Part shown: in pieces, positions 12,770 to 23,238 of the stretch | Position numbering within the stretch: position 1 is the first letter of the stretch | Layout: each line of letters starts with the position of its first letter | Position numbers and translations under genes: made by a program | The notes under the pieces: generated by a model | The model's input: the letters and a program-made list of their open reading frames with translations, nothing else | Told to the model about the DNA's origin: nothing | The model's database searches: none | Source: Entomobacter blattae | GTDB lineage: Bacteria; Pseudomonadota; Alphaproteobacteria; Acetobacterales; Acetobacteraceae | NCBI RefSeq assembly: GCF_014672835.1 | Contig: NZ_CP060244.1 | Coordinates: 62,001 to 126,000, forward strand | Reading direction: 5' to 3' | Length of the DNA stretch: 64,000 bases

Positions 12770-13462
12770 CTAACCAGCTAATGTTGCCACATCCACAGCG
12801 ATACCAACCCCCATAGTGGAAGACAAGGCTGCTTTTTGCAAAAAAGTTCCTTTTGCACCAGATGGGCGTGCTTTCTGAACAGCATCAACCAAAGCAAGAA
12901 TATTTTCTTGCAGCTTAGCTTCATCGAAAGAGGCCTTGCCAATGCCGGCATGAATAATTCCTGCCTTGTCTGCACGATACTCAACCTGGCCAGACTTAGC
13001 TGCTTCAACGGCTGACTTAACATCCATTGTAACAGTGCCAAGCTTGGGGTTGGGCATAAGTCCGCGTGGGCCTAAAATTTTACCCAAGCGACCCACCAAA
13101 GCCATCATATCCGGTGTTGCAATGCATCGATCAAACTCGATAGTACCAGCCTGGATTTTCTCTGCCAAATCGTCATCACCGACCACATCTGCCCCAGCAG
13201 CCTTTGCTTCATCAGCCTTGGCACCACGAGCAAAAACCCCCACGCGAAGTGTTTTGCCAGTACCATGAGGCAAAGAAATCAACCCACGCACCATTTGGTC
13301 TGCATGGCGAGGATCAATCCCTAAATTGAGGGCAATTTCAATTGTTTCATCAAACTTAGCCGTCGCATTGCCTTTTACCAGCTTAACAGCCTCTACCAAT
13401 GCATAAAACTGATTACGATCTACCTTGGCCTTAATGGCTGCAAGACGTTTGTTTTTGGCCAT
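12770..13462 (-). CDS. rplA: 50S ribosomal protein L1
   Basis: L1 forms the mobile stalk at the ribosomal E site and usually represses its own operon. The start is placed at 13462 ([13 protein letters not shown]), giving 230 residues; a longer frame running to 13531 lies inside rplK in a different frame and is not used. The ribosome binding site GGAGGG sits inside the end of rplK, and only one base separates the rplK stop from this start, so the two are translationally coupled. The conserved PNPKLGTVT segment is present. Confidence 0.97.
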   Translation of the reverse strand: MAKNKRLAAIKAKVDRNQFYALVEAVKLVKGNATAKFDETIEIALNLGIDPRHADQMVRGLISLPHGTGKTLRVGVFARGAKADEAKAAGADVVGDDDLAEKIQAGTIEFDRCIATPDMMALVGRLGKILGPRGLMPNPKLGTVTMDVKSAVEAAKSGQVEYRADKAGIIHAGIGKASFDEAKLQENILALVDAVQKARPSGAKGTFLQKAALSSTMGVGIAVDVATLAG

Positions 13463-13463
13463 C

Positions 13464-13898
13464 TTAACCCTCCACCACAGTAAGACCCATAGAACGGGCA
13501 GAACCTGCAAGCATTTTGACTGCACCCTCAATATCGTTAGCGTTCATATCCTTCATTTTCTGTTCGGCTATTTCACGCAACTGTGCAGTGGTGATTTTTC
13601 CAACAGGGCTGCCTTTACCAACAGTTGTACCACCTTTGGAGACTTTAGCAGCCTTTAACAGAAAATAGGTGTTAGGAGGAGTTTTGGTAATGAAACTAAA
13701 CGTACGATCAGCATAAGCCGTAATCACCACCGGAATTGGCATGCCTGGCTCCAGTGACTGTGTTGCGGCGTTGAATTGTTTGCAAAATTCCATAATATTG
13801 AGCCCACGTTGCCCCAAAGCCGGACCAACAGGAGGGGAAGGGTTAGCCTTGCCTGCAGGAATTTGCAGTTTAATGTAGCCAACAATTTTCTTGGCCAT
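13464..13898 (-). CDS. rplK: 50S ribosomal protein L11
   Basis: L11 binds the GTPase-associated region of 23S rRNA and is needed for the stringent response through RelA. The start at 13898 ([20 protein letters not shown]) gives 144 residues, the family length; a start nine codons upstream is possible but unlikely. The proline-rich hinge region [20 protein letters not shown] is intact. It is the promoter-proximal gene of rplK-rplA. Upstream is rmuC rather than the usual secE-nusG. Confidence 0.97.
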   Translation of the reverse strand: MAKKIVGYIKLQIPAGKANPSPPVGPALGQRGLNIMEFCKQFNAATQSLEPGMPIPVVITAYADRTFSFITKTPPNTYFLLKAAKVSKGGTTVGKGSPVGKITTAQLREIAEQKMKDMNANDIEGAVKMLAGSARSMGLTVVEG

Positions 13899-14012
13899 AT
13901 TCGGGATGCTCCTTATAAAATCCATTAGCTTCGCCCGAACCGCGGTTACAGCGAAAACTGGCCGATTACTTTTACTTTGCCAGCCTTCTCCCGCGTTCGT
14001 TATGAGCTCGGA

Positions 14013-14041
14013 TATGTAGACAATTCCCCTCTTCCTGTCAA
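14013..14041 (-). promoter_or_regulatory. Candidate promoter of rplK-rplA
   Basis: On the minus strand a perfect TTGACA (14036-14041) is followed after exactly 17 bases by TACATA (14013-14018), a partial -10. It is about 120 bases upstream of the rplK start and in the only gap before rmuC, which makes it the best promoter candidate for this operon. Confidence 0.55.
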
Positions 14042-14062
14042 GCTAATCTCAAAAGAGGCCCA

Positions 14063-15349
14063 TTATTCTTCCTGTATCAAAAGCGACTGAGAAGTCATAT
14101 CTTCCTCTTGTTCGGGGGTTGCAATATTTTGTTCTTGTGTTGCAACATTACGAAGTTTCTTTGCAAACCAACGTGTGCGTGTTCGTGCAGCCTCTATAGA
14201 ATTGCCCATGGTGACAGTATTTTTGGCCAGTTTTTCTAAAATTCCATCCATCTTTATCATCTCCTGGCGGGTAGCGCCCAACAAGGCTGCCACCATCTGA
14301 GTTTTTTCCTCCATCGCCAAAGAGACATGCCCGATTTGAATTGTCCGCAAAAAAGCGGGCATCAAGGCTGGGCTCATGACCAGAATTCTGTGGGAACGAT
14401 TAAGTTCATCAATAAGTCCGGCCATGCGGGAAACCTCGGCATACAAGCCATCCGTTGGCAAATAGAGAATGGCAAAATCAACAGTGACAGGAGGAACAAT
14501 ATATTTGCTCGCTATTTTTTTTGCCTCTGAACGTACAGTGCTTTCCAGCTCACGGCGTGCCTTGCGCTCTGCCTCTCCATCTCCTACCTCAAGGGCGTCA
14601 AGGAGGCGCTCGTAGGATTCGGTGGGGAATTTTGAATCAATGGCAAGCAGCGGTTTATTTTGAGTATTGGCCGGCATGTAAAGAGCAAATTCAACAAACA
14701 CACCACTGGTTTCATCCAATTTCTGATTTATAAGAAAACCATCCGGGGGAAGAATATCGTCCAGAATCGAGCGGAGCTGGGCCTCACCCCACCCCCCACG
14801 GGTTTTGACATTTGAAAATAATCTTTTTAAATCCCCTATCTGAGCAGTCATCGAAGACACTTCACCCATGGCTTTCTGAACAGAGGCAAATTGTTCCAAT
14901 ACCCGACTAAAAGAGGTTTGCATCTGCTTTTCTACAGCTTCGTGCAAACGCTCTGAAACACTCGCCCTAATTTCATGAAGTTGCTTTGCGCTATTTTCAG
15001 CCATTTCCTTTAAGGCTGTCACCTGCATAATGCGGGCTTCTGCCTGCTCTTTTAACAAGGCTGCTGAGGCATCAGTGCTTTTTTCCATAATTTCTGTTTT
15101 TAATCGCCCAAGATGTCCTGTAAGAGCACGCTCTGTAGCGGCAAGTGTATTTAAAAGCTGTTCACTTCGGCGGGTTGAATACTCTGCCTCATAATGAAGG
15201 ATCTGAAATAGCTTGTTCCACTGCTCTTTCTCTGGTTGTGCCTCGTTGCTTTGAGAAACTTTACGCCAAAGCAGAAAAAAACCAAAACAAAGAAGAAAAA
15301 GCAGAAAAATCTGCACTATTAATAAGCCTAACGCAAATTCTTCCCGCAC
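14063..15349 (-). CDS. rmuC: DNA recombination protein RmuC family
   Basis: RmuC proteins limit inversions between inverted repeats; they have a restriction-endonuclease-like fold but a precise activity is not established. The 428-residue protein has one membrane segment (about residues 7-28), a long coiled coil to about residue 180 and the RmuC domain, with conserved LRSILDDILPPDGF and AIDSKFPTESY blocks. The start is GTG, preceded by AAAGGAG at good spacing. It is transcribed leftward, is followed by the rplK promoter region and is probably monocistronic. Confidence 0.9.
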   Translation of the reverse strand: MREEFALGLLIVQIFLLFLLCFGFFLLWRKVSQSNEAQPEKEQWNKLFQILHYEAEYSTRRSEQLLNTLAATERALTGHLGRLKTEIMEKSTDASAALLKEQAEARIMQVTALKEMAENSAKQLHEIRASVSERLHEAVEKQMQTSFSRVLEQFASVQKAMGEVSSMTAQIGDLKRLFSNVKTRGGWGEAQLRSILDDILPPDGFLINQKLDETSGVFVEFALYMPANTQNKPLLAIDSKFPTESYERLLDALEVGDGEAERKARRELESTVRSEAKKIASKYIVPPVTVDFAILYLPTDGLYAEVSRMAGLIDELNRSHRILVMSPALMPAFLRTIQIGHVSLAMEEKTQMVAALLGATRQEMIKMDGILEKLAKNTVTMGNSIEAARTRTRWFAKKLRNVATQEQNIATPEQEEDMTSQSLLIQEE

Positions 15350-15410
15350 GATATTCTCCTTTCCCTATTATGAAACTCACCTGTTTGAGGGGGTCATAAC
15401 CGTATAACAC

Positions 15411-18400
15411 TTACTGTATCAACTCCCGAAGGATTCCCGGTAACAACACAGAAAATGGATGAACATGCACATTCATATCATTCAGGGGCCCCCGAACGTC
15501 AAAAGTCGCTGAGATAAGCCCACCCCCTTCTTCTGGGCTAAACAATTCCCCAATCAATGGGAGTTTTCCAGGCAAGGTATTAATGATGAAGGCGGGCACA
15601 ATGGTCCCATCCACAGTAATTTCACCCTTATGAAGATCAATCGGTCCCTTAAAGGTCGCCCCAAGGGACGAATTACCGGCCTGCCCGTTTTTTAACTGAA
15701 TAATATTATCGTTCAATTCCAATTCGGCATGAATGTGGTTTAAATCAAATTGAGGTGGCTTGGGACCTAACAGCCAACCGTAAATGGAAAGATTATTGGC
15801 TAAAAGAAGGCTACGAGGAGCCTGCATCATGTGAAAAGGCCCGACATTGAACCTGCCTGTAAAAGGTGCAGTGGGCTTTTCATCATCAAAATACCCATGA
15901 ATATCCACCGGGCCACCCCTGAAATCCTTAATAAAATCAATGCTTCCAAAAAAATGACCCAAATCCTTCATCTGGAAATAAAGGGGCCGGAATCCTCTCT
16001 CCCTAAACATTAACAGGCGCATTCCCCCGGCATCGGCAATGTTGGAATAAATACGGCTAATTCTTCTTCCATCGCTGTCAACCTGAACACGGACATCACG
16101 AATAATTTTTTCAGGCTCAACCAAAAAATCCCTGGTGTAGGCATTAATATCCCATGGCCTTTGAGGGGCAGCTGGCCAGCCTGTTAATAAAGGTGGGACA
16201 TCAAAACCAGAGGACGTTTTCGAGCTATCCTTTTGCAGATAGGAAGAGGCATCAATATGTTGGGCATTAAGGGTAATATGAATGGACCCATTCTTTTGTC
16301 CACCCCCCTCAACAACAGGATAGGCCACACGAATATAGCCTTGCGAGTGATCAAGAATATAATCCCCTTCCACCAAATTTTCCGGCAAGCGGGAAGAAAG
16401 CATAACCCGCCCAGAAAAACGTAAACCTGGCGCATTAATGATCAAACTATCAAATGAGTTGCCACCGCTTTCTACGGGATGCATCACAGCCTGTAATGTT
16501 CCCGGAACATGATAAGGCTTCTCCCAGAATGGGGTGACAATATTCGCCTGAGAAAGATCAGCATGCATAACGACATCAATATGACCACTTCCGTATTTTC
16601 TATATTGAACGGATAAAGCCGCATTCCCGAAGATATAATCATGCAGGAAGGGAAGCTCCCGAGCCACTTCCTTTCGCGAAAGACGCATTTGCACATCAGC
16701 CTGTTGGGAGAAGCTTCCAGAAGGGACTTTTGCATATTTCATAGCATATGAAAAACTTGAAGGGATACCCGAGAGCTTACCGTTCCCCTTTAAAGCCAAA
16801 TTTTCGGTTGTGCTAACCAAATGAATATTCCCCCCTTCAAGCGGCCTATTCATGACGATATTTTGTATGGAAACATCGGTAAGGTAGGTATCTGCACGGA
16901 TCTTGACATCCTTAAGATGAATATCATTAACCAATGGCAGCTGCACAAAAAGAGCAACCTTGGCTTTCCCCTGCGGATGATCTAACGGCAGAGGGGCCGA
17001 TCGGGAAAAGAGATGAAATTTGGGTTCATCCAGAATGGCAAGAATGTCACGGACATCTCCAGAAATAGGAACGTGCACCACGCCGGTTTGAACCTTATCC
17101 ATCAAGCCAGAAATTTCCATTGTCCCCTTGTCAAACTGTATCTTTCCTGGACCTGCTGAGCCGATGCGCTTAACATCAGGATGGGCAATCTGGGTGGCAT
17201 GAAAAAATGTGATCAGAATTTTGTTTTTGTTGACAAACTGCATCTTTGCCTGGATATCTTCCAACGGCGGAATAGGGCGCATCCAGTAAACCTTAACTTT
17301 TTTGGCGTCAACATGCCCCCCTAATGAGGCGATATCAAGGTTTTCCCAGCCTGCATGGCTTCCCAGGCCAATATCCATATGAAAATTGCTGGCTTGCCCA
17401 CTCACAAGATTTTCTTCCACCCAGTCACGCGCCCCCTGACTGATACCCCGTGGCCAATATTCCATAATGCGCGCCAGATCGACCCTGGGGGTATCTAACT
17501 TCAGCATCATATCTATCAACTTACTTTCTTGCACGTTCGGAAGAGAAAGAGAACCACTTGTTTTAACCGCAAGCTGATAAGCACGATCTTGAGGAAATTT
17601 TGAAGAGGCCAAATGAAATAGCCCCTTCTTCATAGTCACCTTTAATGCTCCATCGAGGGTGGAGGGGAGCTTGGCCTCAACCTCTGTGGCGCCATCAATC
17701 ATGGGGATTATACCATCCCCTACCTGGATATACCCTGTTCCTACGGTAACTGTTGCCTGCAAGGAAGAGGGAAGCACAAATTGACTTTGATCCTTAGAGG
17801 CGGCCAAAATAAATTCAGCCTTAAAACCAATCGGAAGGTTGGCAGACTTTAAACCCTCCATTTGTGGATAAACAGAAACAAAAGCTGCTGGGTTAACAGG
17901 GTCAAGACTGATTTGCCATTTCAACCCTGTCTCCCCATTGGTAAGCTCAACAGCACTCCCATGGGCATGAAAGCTCATTGGCACAACATCTTTAAAGTTA
18001 AGGGCAACATTAATATCCCCCACAAAACCAATCCGCTTTTGTAACTTTAAAGCATTCAGCTTGATATCCAACTTGGTAACATTCCAGGAATACCCCAACG
18101 CCTCATCACGAATAATCGCGTGAATATCTGACGCTTGAACAAGCTTGAAACGAGAAAAATCAATCTTAGGCGGTGGGGCATTATCCGCAACACCGCCTGG
18201 CACATCCAAAGTAAAGTCTCCGTTTTTCTGACGAAGCAAATGAATATCAGCACCCTGGATATTAATGGAGTTAATAGATACCGCTCCCTTGAGCAAAGAC
18301 CGAAGCCTGAGCGAGACTTCGCTGCTTTTTATTAAATTAACCACTTGCCCTTTAGCATCCAGCACTTTGGCATCCACAAGCTTAATACTGAAAGGAGCCT

Positions 18401-18710
18401 TCAAACCATAATGAAACCCATTCCAGTTTAAAAAGACACGGCCAATTGTTAAGGATGCAGCCGGGGGTTTACCGGGTTGACCAGACATAATAACAACAGG
18501 GAAAAACCCTTTCGCCACAACAGAAACATCCAAAGGCCCATATCCGAGCCGAAAAATCAATACGGCCAAGGCAATAAGGGGGACCCCTAAAAGACTTAAA
18601 AGAAATAAAACAACGACCTTAATGGCAAGCCACCACGGCGAAAGGAAAAAGGCTCGAACCCCTCTCTCTTGCGTTGGCTTTTCCAATAGGTTCTCCGTAT
18701 CGTGTATCAT
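15411..18710 (-). CDS. AsmA/YhdP-like envelope protein (DUF3971-type)
   Basis: A 1099-residue protein with one N-terminal membrane anchor (about residues 28-55) and a very long beta-rich periplasmic part with repeated short amphipathic strands. Family knowledge: AsmA-like, YhdP and TamB proteins form hydrophobic grooves that bridge the inner and outer membranes for lipid transport. The C-terminal part, with FNVGPFHMMQAP and a GPIDLHKGEI segment followed by GRxxLIGELF-like residues, resembles the AsmA C-terminal region. It is divergent from glnE, with 65 bases between the two chosen starts. Assignment to the wider AsmA-like group is firm; the exact subfamily is inferred. Confidence 0.75.
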   Translation of the reverse strand: MIHDTENLLEKPTQERGVRAFFLSPWWLAIKVVVLFLLSLLGVPLIALAVLIFRLGYGPLDVSVVAKGFFPVVIMSGQPGKPPAASLTIGRVFLNWNGFHYGLKAPFSIKLVDAKVLDAKGQVVNLIKSSEVSLRLRSLLKGAVSINSINIQGADIHLLRQKNGDFTLDVPGGVADNAPPPKIDFSRFKLVQASDIHAIIRDEALGYSWNVTKLDIKLNALKLQKRIGFVGDINVALNFKDVVPMSFHAHGSAVELTNGETGLKWQISLDPVNPAAFVSVYPQMEGLKSANLPIGFKAEFILAASKDQSQFVLPSSLQATVTVGTGYIQVGDGIIPMIDGATEVEAKLPSTLDGALKVTMKKGLFHLASSKFPQDRAYQLAVKTSGSLSLPNVQESKLIDMMLKLDTPRVDLARIMEYWPRGISQGARDWVEENLVSGQASNFHMDIGLGSHAGWENLDIASLGGHVDAKKVKVYWMRPIPPLEDIQAKMQFVNKNKILITFFHATQIAHPDVKRIGSAGPGKIQFDKGTMEISGLMDKVQTGVVHVPISGDVRDILAILDEPKFHLFSRSAPLPLDHPQGKAKVALFVQLPLVNDIHLKDVKIRADTYLTDVSIQNIVMNRPLEGGNIHLVSTTENLALKGNGKLSGIPSSFSYAMKYAKVPSGSFSQQADVQMRLSRKEVARELPFLHDYIFGNAALSVQYRKYGSGHIDVVMHADLSQANIVTPFWEKPYHVPGTLQAVMHPVESGGNSFDSLIINAPGLRFSGRVMLSSRLPENLVEGDYILDHSQGYIRVAYPVVEGGGQKNGSIHITLNAQHIDASSYLQKDSSKTSSGFDVPPLLTGWPAAPQRPWDINAYTRDFLVEPEKIIRDVRVQVDSDGRRISRIYSNIADAGGMRLLMFRERGFRPLYFQMKDLGHFFGSIDFIKDFRGGPVDIHGYFDDEKPTAPFTGRFNVGPFHMMQAPRSLLLANNLSIYGWLLGPKPPQFDLNHIHAELELNDNIIQLKNGQAGNSSLGATFKGPIDLHKGEITVDGTIVPAFIINTLPGKLPLIGELFSPEEGGGLISATFDVRGPLNDMNVHVHPFSVLLPGILRELIQ

Positions 18711-18775
18711 CCCCGTTGTCCTTGATACCCTACTGCATTATCCTGAAAGCAAAATATTTTAGAGAACAGAACAAA

Positions 18776-21700
18776 ATGGCCAACGCTTTCATGACAAACC
18801 AGGTTCCTTTTTTTTCCGGCTGGGCAAACTGTCCGTGGCCTGAACCTGCCAATAGCTCGCGAGCACAGTGTTTTATTAAAGATATACTCCACTTGTGGAG
18901 CACAATGGGGTTGAAAAACCCTATCCACCAAAAAGAAGCATCCCTTGCGTTGCTTGCAGCGATAGGCGGAAATAGCCCCTACCTGGCTGAGCTGTCCCTG
19001 AAAGACCCCACTTTTTTTGCACAACTTCTCCATCATGGACCCGATACCATAACAAAGCAGGTTTTTCAGTCTTTGCGTGAGGTCTCTCCTTCCCTTTCTC
19101 GGCAAGAAACAGCCAAGGTCATGCGACAGGCCAAACATTATATGGCCCTTACATGCGGCCTGGCAGACATCGGTGACTTATGGCCCTTAGAAAAAATTAC
19201 AAAGACCCTTAGCCTCCTTGCAGAACATACACTAAACATTGCCGTAAACCATCTTTTACTCACTTCTCACGCAACAGGGACCATAACGCTTTCTTCTCCT
19301 ACCGACCCCTCTTATAAAAGTGGTTTTATTGTACTTGCCATGGGAAAGCTAGGGGCTTATGAGCTCAATTATTCTTCTGACATCGATCTGATCATACTCT
19401 ACGATCCAGCCTGCCATCAAGAGAACGACTCACTACGCCATACCTTTATCCGAATATGCCATGATCTTGTCAGCCTTATGTCAAAGCCCGATGAAAACGG
19501 CTATGTTTTCCGTACTGATCTACGTTTACGGCCTGATCCGGCCTCTACCCCTGTAGCAGTCTCTCTTCTTGCAGCTTTAACTTATTATGAAAGTATGGGC
19601 CAAACATGGGAACGTGCTGCCATGATCAAGGCCCGTCCCATTGCAGGAGATCTTGCAGCGGGGGAGGATTTTCTTAAAACCATAGCGCCCTTTATCTGGC
19701 GGCGACATCTGGACTTTGCCTTGCTGGACGATATTCGTGGCATGAAGCTGCGCATCAACCACCATCATAGCCGCAAGCATCTTTCCCTTCAGCAGCTTAC
19801 CCATCTTTCCAAGGCCTCCCTAGAGGAAAAAATAGAATTCCTGCTGGGTTATAACGTAAAGCTAGGACAAGGGGGGATAAGAGAAGTCGAATTTATGGCT
19901 CAGGCCATGCAACTGGTTTGGGGGGGCAAACGCGAAGAGCTCCGCGCTCCTTCCACCATACAAGCCCTAAGTCTTTTGGCTAAAAACCAGCTTATTGATG
20001 ACAGCCTGACACGGCAGCTTATCACCTCATACACGTTTCTTCGCCAGGTGGAACACAGGCTTCAAATGTACGAAGATAGGCAAACACACAGTCTTCCGAC
20101 AACGATAGAGGGGCTTAAAGCCTGCGCCATTTTTAATAATGCTCCTGATCTTGACCATTTCATTACCAACCTCTTCAATATTTTTCTCCAAGTCCATACG
20201 GCATTTGAAACCCAGTTTGTAGCCTCCTCCCACCTTGCCAGCACGCCGGCTGATCTTGTTTCTGCAGACTTGATCGGATATTTGCAAAAGCTTGGTTTTG
20301 ATGCCCCTGAAGAAGCCGCTGACATTATTTCCTACTGGGAAACAGATGGGCTAAGAGCTTTAAAATCCGATCGGGCTCGCAAACTTCTCAAAACCCTTCT
20401 TGTGCCAATTTTAACCGCAATTTCTCAACAGCCTTCCCAGCTTATTGTTTTAAAACGCTTTGACCACCTTCTAGCCGTCCATCGAGCAGGCATTCAATTC
20501 CTCTCTCTTCTGGAATATAATCCAGCCCTGATAACCCGTATTATCACCCTGTTGGGAAGCTCCTCCTTCCTGGCCACCTATCTGGCAGAAAACCCTGCTG
20601 CCATAGAAAGCCTACTCAGTACGGAAAACCCTTTAGAAGTCCATCAATCAGCCCTAATCCAAATTGCGGAGCTGGCAAAAAAATATTCTTCAACCGAAGA
20701 ACTTATTCCCCACTTACGCAATATTGTCTGTTCAGAACAATTTCAGATCTCTGTAGAACAGCTTGAGGGCAGAATAGATGTTGATGAAGCAGGGGTAGCC
20801 CGTACAAACCTTGCCGAGGCCGTTATCTCCAGCCTTTACAAGTCTGTCTATCATGAGCACAAACAAAAATATGGGCGCATCCCTCAAGGGGGTATGGCCA
20901 TTATAGCCCTTGGCAAAGCAGGCTCTCAGCAGATGATGGCCGGATCAGATCTTGATCTGTTGATGATATTTGATCACCCCGAAAATAATGCAGAAAGTGT
21001 TATTTCCCCTGCTGGCCGAAAAGGCACTCGTAAGCAACACCCCCTTCCCGCTGGACAATATTTTGTAAGGCTTTGCCATAGCCTCATTGCAGCCCTTACA
21101 AGCCCAGGGCTCGAAGGCCCACTTTATGCTGTGGATATGCGCCTACGTCCCTCAGGCAGTAAAGGGCCCGTTGCTGTCTCGTTACTCTCCTTTAAGCACT
21201 ATCACGAGAGCCAGGCCCAGACATGGGAGCGCATGTCTTTAACCCGTGCCCATATTATTGCCGGACCAGCTTTTATAAAACGCAAAGTGCATGTTGCTAT
21301 TAAGCAGGCTTTATCCTTACAACACCAGAAGGGCCCTGAAACGACCAAGCAAGATGCTTTGGCCATGCGCAACCGCCTGACTAAAGACCTACCACCAGCG
21401 AGCATCTGGGATATAAAATTACGGGCAGGCGGCTTAATGGAAGTGGAGTTTATTGCCCAAACCTTACAGCTTATTTCTACTCATCCTTCTACCAGACATC
21501 CTCAAGCAGCCCAAGTTTTCAAAGCCCTTGCCTCTTTGGGTGAAATAACACCAGCCCAAGCGCACCAGCTTTCTGAGGCGGAATATTTCTGGCGAACCCT
21601 CCAAAGTCAACTGCGCCTGCTTATTGGCACCACAGTCCCTAAAACGCCCCTTCTCCCTCTTTCCACTTTTAATGGAAAGATCCTGCTTGAAGATCTATAC

Positions 21701-21805
21701 AAAAAATTTCCTCATGCAACCCTAGAAAACCTTCCCGACATTATGGCCTCCTATGCCAAAACCGTAAGGATCCTATTCAGTGAGCTGATTGGTAAGCCAG
21801 ACTAA
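18776..21805 (+). CDS. glnE: Bifunctional glutamine synthetase adenylyltransferase/deadenylase
   Basis: GlnE adds or removes AMP on glutamine synthetase in response to PII, tuning nitrogen assimilation. Two nucleotidyltransferase domains are visible: the N-terminal one with GKLGAYELNYSSDIDLI and the C-terminal one with GKAGSQQMMAGSDLDLLM, separated by helical regulatory segments. I choose the start at 18776 (MANAFMTNQ), which gives 1009 residues. A start 102 bases upstream is open but would overlap the divergent envelope gene and has no ribosome binding site. No downstream partner is close. Confidence 0.95.
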   Translation: MANAFMTNQVPFFSGWANCPWPEPANSSRAQCFIKDILHLWSTMGLKNPIHQKEASLALLAAIGGNSPYLAELSLKDPTFFAQLLHHGPDTITKQVFQSLREVSPSLSRQETAKVMRQAKHYMALTCGLADIGDLWPLEKITKTLSLLAEHTLNIAVNHLLLTSHATGTITLSSPTDPSYKSGFIVLAMGKLGAYELNYSSDIDLIILYDPACHQENDSLRHTFIRICHDLVSLMSKPDENGYVFRTDLRLRPDPASTPVAVSLLAALTYYESMGQTWERAAMIKARPIAGDLAAGEDFLKTIAPFIWRRHLDFALLDDIRGMKLRINHHHSRKHLSLQQLTHLSKASLEEKIEFLLGYNVKLGQGGIREVEFMAQAMQLVWGGKREELRAPSTIQALSLLAKNQLIDDSLTRQLITSYTFLRQVEHRLQMYEDRQTHSLPTTIEGLKACAIFNNAPDLDHFITNLFNIFLQVHTAFETQFVASSHLASTPADLVSADLIGYLQKLGFDAPEEAADIISYWETDGLRALKSDRARKLLKTLLVPILTAISQQPSQLIVLKRFDHLLAVHRAGIQFLSLLEYNPALITRIITLLGSSSFLATYLAENPAAIESLLSTENPLEVHQSALIQIAELAKKYSSTEELIPHLRNIVCSEQFQISVEQLEGRIDVDEAGVARTNLAEAVISSLYKSVYHEHKQKYGRIPQGGMAIIALGKAGSQQMMAGSDLDLLMIFDHPENNAESVISPAGRKGTRKQHPLPAGQYFVRLCHSLIAALTSPGLEGPLYAVDMRLRPSGSKGPVAVSLLSFKHYHESQAQTWERMSLTRAHIIAGPAFIKRKVHVAIKQALSLQHQKGPETTKQDALAMRNRLTKDLPPASIWDIKLRAGGLMEVEFIAQTLQLISTHPSTRHPQAAQVFKALASLGEITPAQAHQLSEAEYFWRTLQSQLRLLIGTTVPKTPLLPLSTFNGKILLEDLYKKFPHATLENLPDIMASYAKTVRILFSELIGKPD

Positions 21806-21930
21806 AAACTCATCAACAAAAAATTATGTCCTATCCTGAATTTTTCAGGTAATACTGAACACAAAATACGTCTTTTTTTCTTACACCTTTCTTACCCCTA
21901 TTTCCTTAAACTCACTCAGACGGTACAAGA

Positions 21931-22407
21931 ATGAATACAACACATCTGTTGACTCCTGGCGATTCTGCTCCCCATTTTTCTCTTCCTACCAGCACAGGCC
22001 AAACCATCAGCCTTTCATCTCTGAAAGGCAAAAGCTTTGTGCTTTATTTTTACCCCAAGGCTAATACCTCCGGCTGTACAAAGGAGGCTTGTGCATTTGA
22101 AGAGGCCCTTCCAGCTTTTAAAACCCTCAATATTCCTGTCATTGGGGTCTCTCGTGATCCTATGAAGGCCATTATGCAGTTTGCTGAAAAATACAATCTG
22201 ACCTTTCCCTTGGCCTCAGATGAAGAAGGGAAAACATGTATGGATTACGGTGTGTGGGTAGAAAAATCCATGTATGGACGCAAATATATGGGCATTGAAC
22301 GAAGCACTTTTCTCATCGGGCCGGATGGGAAAATTCTGCAAGTGTGGTATAAAGTAAAAATTCCTGGCCATGTTGAAGCCGTTATGAAAGCCCTTTCAGG
22401 CTCATAA
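21931..22407 (+). CDS. bcp: Thioredoxin-dependent peroxiredoxin, BCP type
   Basis: BCP-type peroxiredoxins reduce hydrogen peroxide and organic hydroperoxides with electrons from thioredoxin. The 158-residue protein contains the peroxidatic cysteine C49 in YPKANTSGCT and a resolving cysteine five residues on (C54), the atypical two-cysteine arrangement of this class. There is no signal peptide, so it is cytoplasmic. It lies 125 bases after glnE and has no obvious terminator of its own before the next, convergent gene. Confidence 0.93.
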   Translation: MNTTHLLTPGDSAPHFSLPTSTGQTISLSSLKGKSFVLYFYPKANTSGCTKEACAFEEALPAFKTLNIPVIGVSRDPMKAIMQFAEKYNLTFPLASDEEGKTCMDYGVWVEKSMYGRKYMGIERSTFLIGPDGKILQVWYKVKIPGHVEAVMKALSGS

Positions 22408-22593
22408 CTTTCAATATCTCACTTTATTGGCCTCTGCCTTTTACCTTCTGCCCATACGCATGCAAACGCTAAAACCTGTATACAGACTTACATGAGCTCT
22501 GCATACAGCACCTGCCTTTTGGAAAAAGAAGAAATGCAACCCCAAAGGGAAAAAGTGGTTACGAGGAGAAAGAAAGAGTAATCATAAAAAATC

Positions 22594-23202
22594 TTAGTGC
22601 TGGGGTTGGATTTTCCTGTAATCTGAGGGTGCTTCAAAGACAGAATCCGGCTGGCTTGTAAAATCTATTTTTGTTGCCCTTACCATTACCAACCCATCTT
22701 GTACTACCCTGAGCATAATCCCATCATCTGTATAACAAACGTCACTGGGCCTGCCTTCTGTATCAGTGACATGCCAATCTGTACAACTCAAACCTACAAG
22801 GGTGGCCTTCCCCTGAGCACGATATTCGCCTGTTGAGGGTTTTTCTCCTGGCAAAGCAATTTTACCGCCTGGAGCAGGAGTTATCGTAATAATTTTTCTA
22901 ACAGGATCAACAACGGTGAGGGTATTATTCCGATAATTGGTTACCATGTAAGTTTCCGTTTTAGCGGGATCCACTCGCTGTCTTAAGGTTGAAACCGACC
23001 AACGCATACGCTGAAGAGCAGGAGGTTCCTTTGGAAAAGGAGAAAGAAGGGAGTAGGTAACATCTACATCGCGCTGTGGGGTCACATAAGGTGCTTGACG
23101 CTCCTTCTCTTCTGCCCACGCCACAAGAGGCTGAAAAGCCTGTTCGGCTAGTAAGGCCACTCCTGCGAGTAGAGCAAGACTTATCTGTGAAAATCTCTTC
23201 AT
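22594..23202 (-). CDS. Exported protein, paralogue of the next gene
   Basis: A 202-residue protein with a clear signal peptide (about residues 1-30, ending in VAWA). I recognise no named enzyme family. The mature part begins with PQRDVDVTY and has a pair of cysteines in GLSCTDW and DVCYTDDG that probably form a disulfide; both features recur in the gene at 23239-23913, so the two are duplicates that have diverged strongly. The start is preceded by AGAGAGGG. The fold may resemble DUF4412-type outer-membrane-associated proteins, but that is a guess. It is probably periplasmic. Confidence 0.75.
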   Translation of the reverse strand: MKRFSQISLALLAGVALLAEQAFQPLVAWAEEKERQAPYVTPQRDVDVTYSLLSPFPKEPPALQRMRWSVSTLRQRVDPAKTETYMVTNYRNNTLTVVDPVRKIITITPAPGGKIALPGEKPSTGEYRAQGKATLVGLSCTDWHVTDTEGRPSDVCYTDDGIMLRVVQDGLVMVRATKIDFTSQPDSVFEAPSDYRKIQPQH

Positions 23203-23238
23203 AACCCTCTCTTCTTTCCGCTATACCCTAGAAAAACC

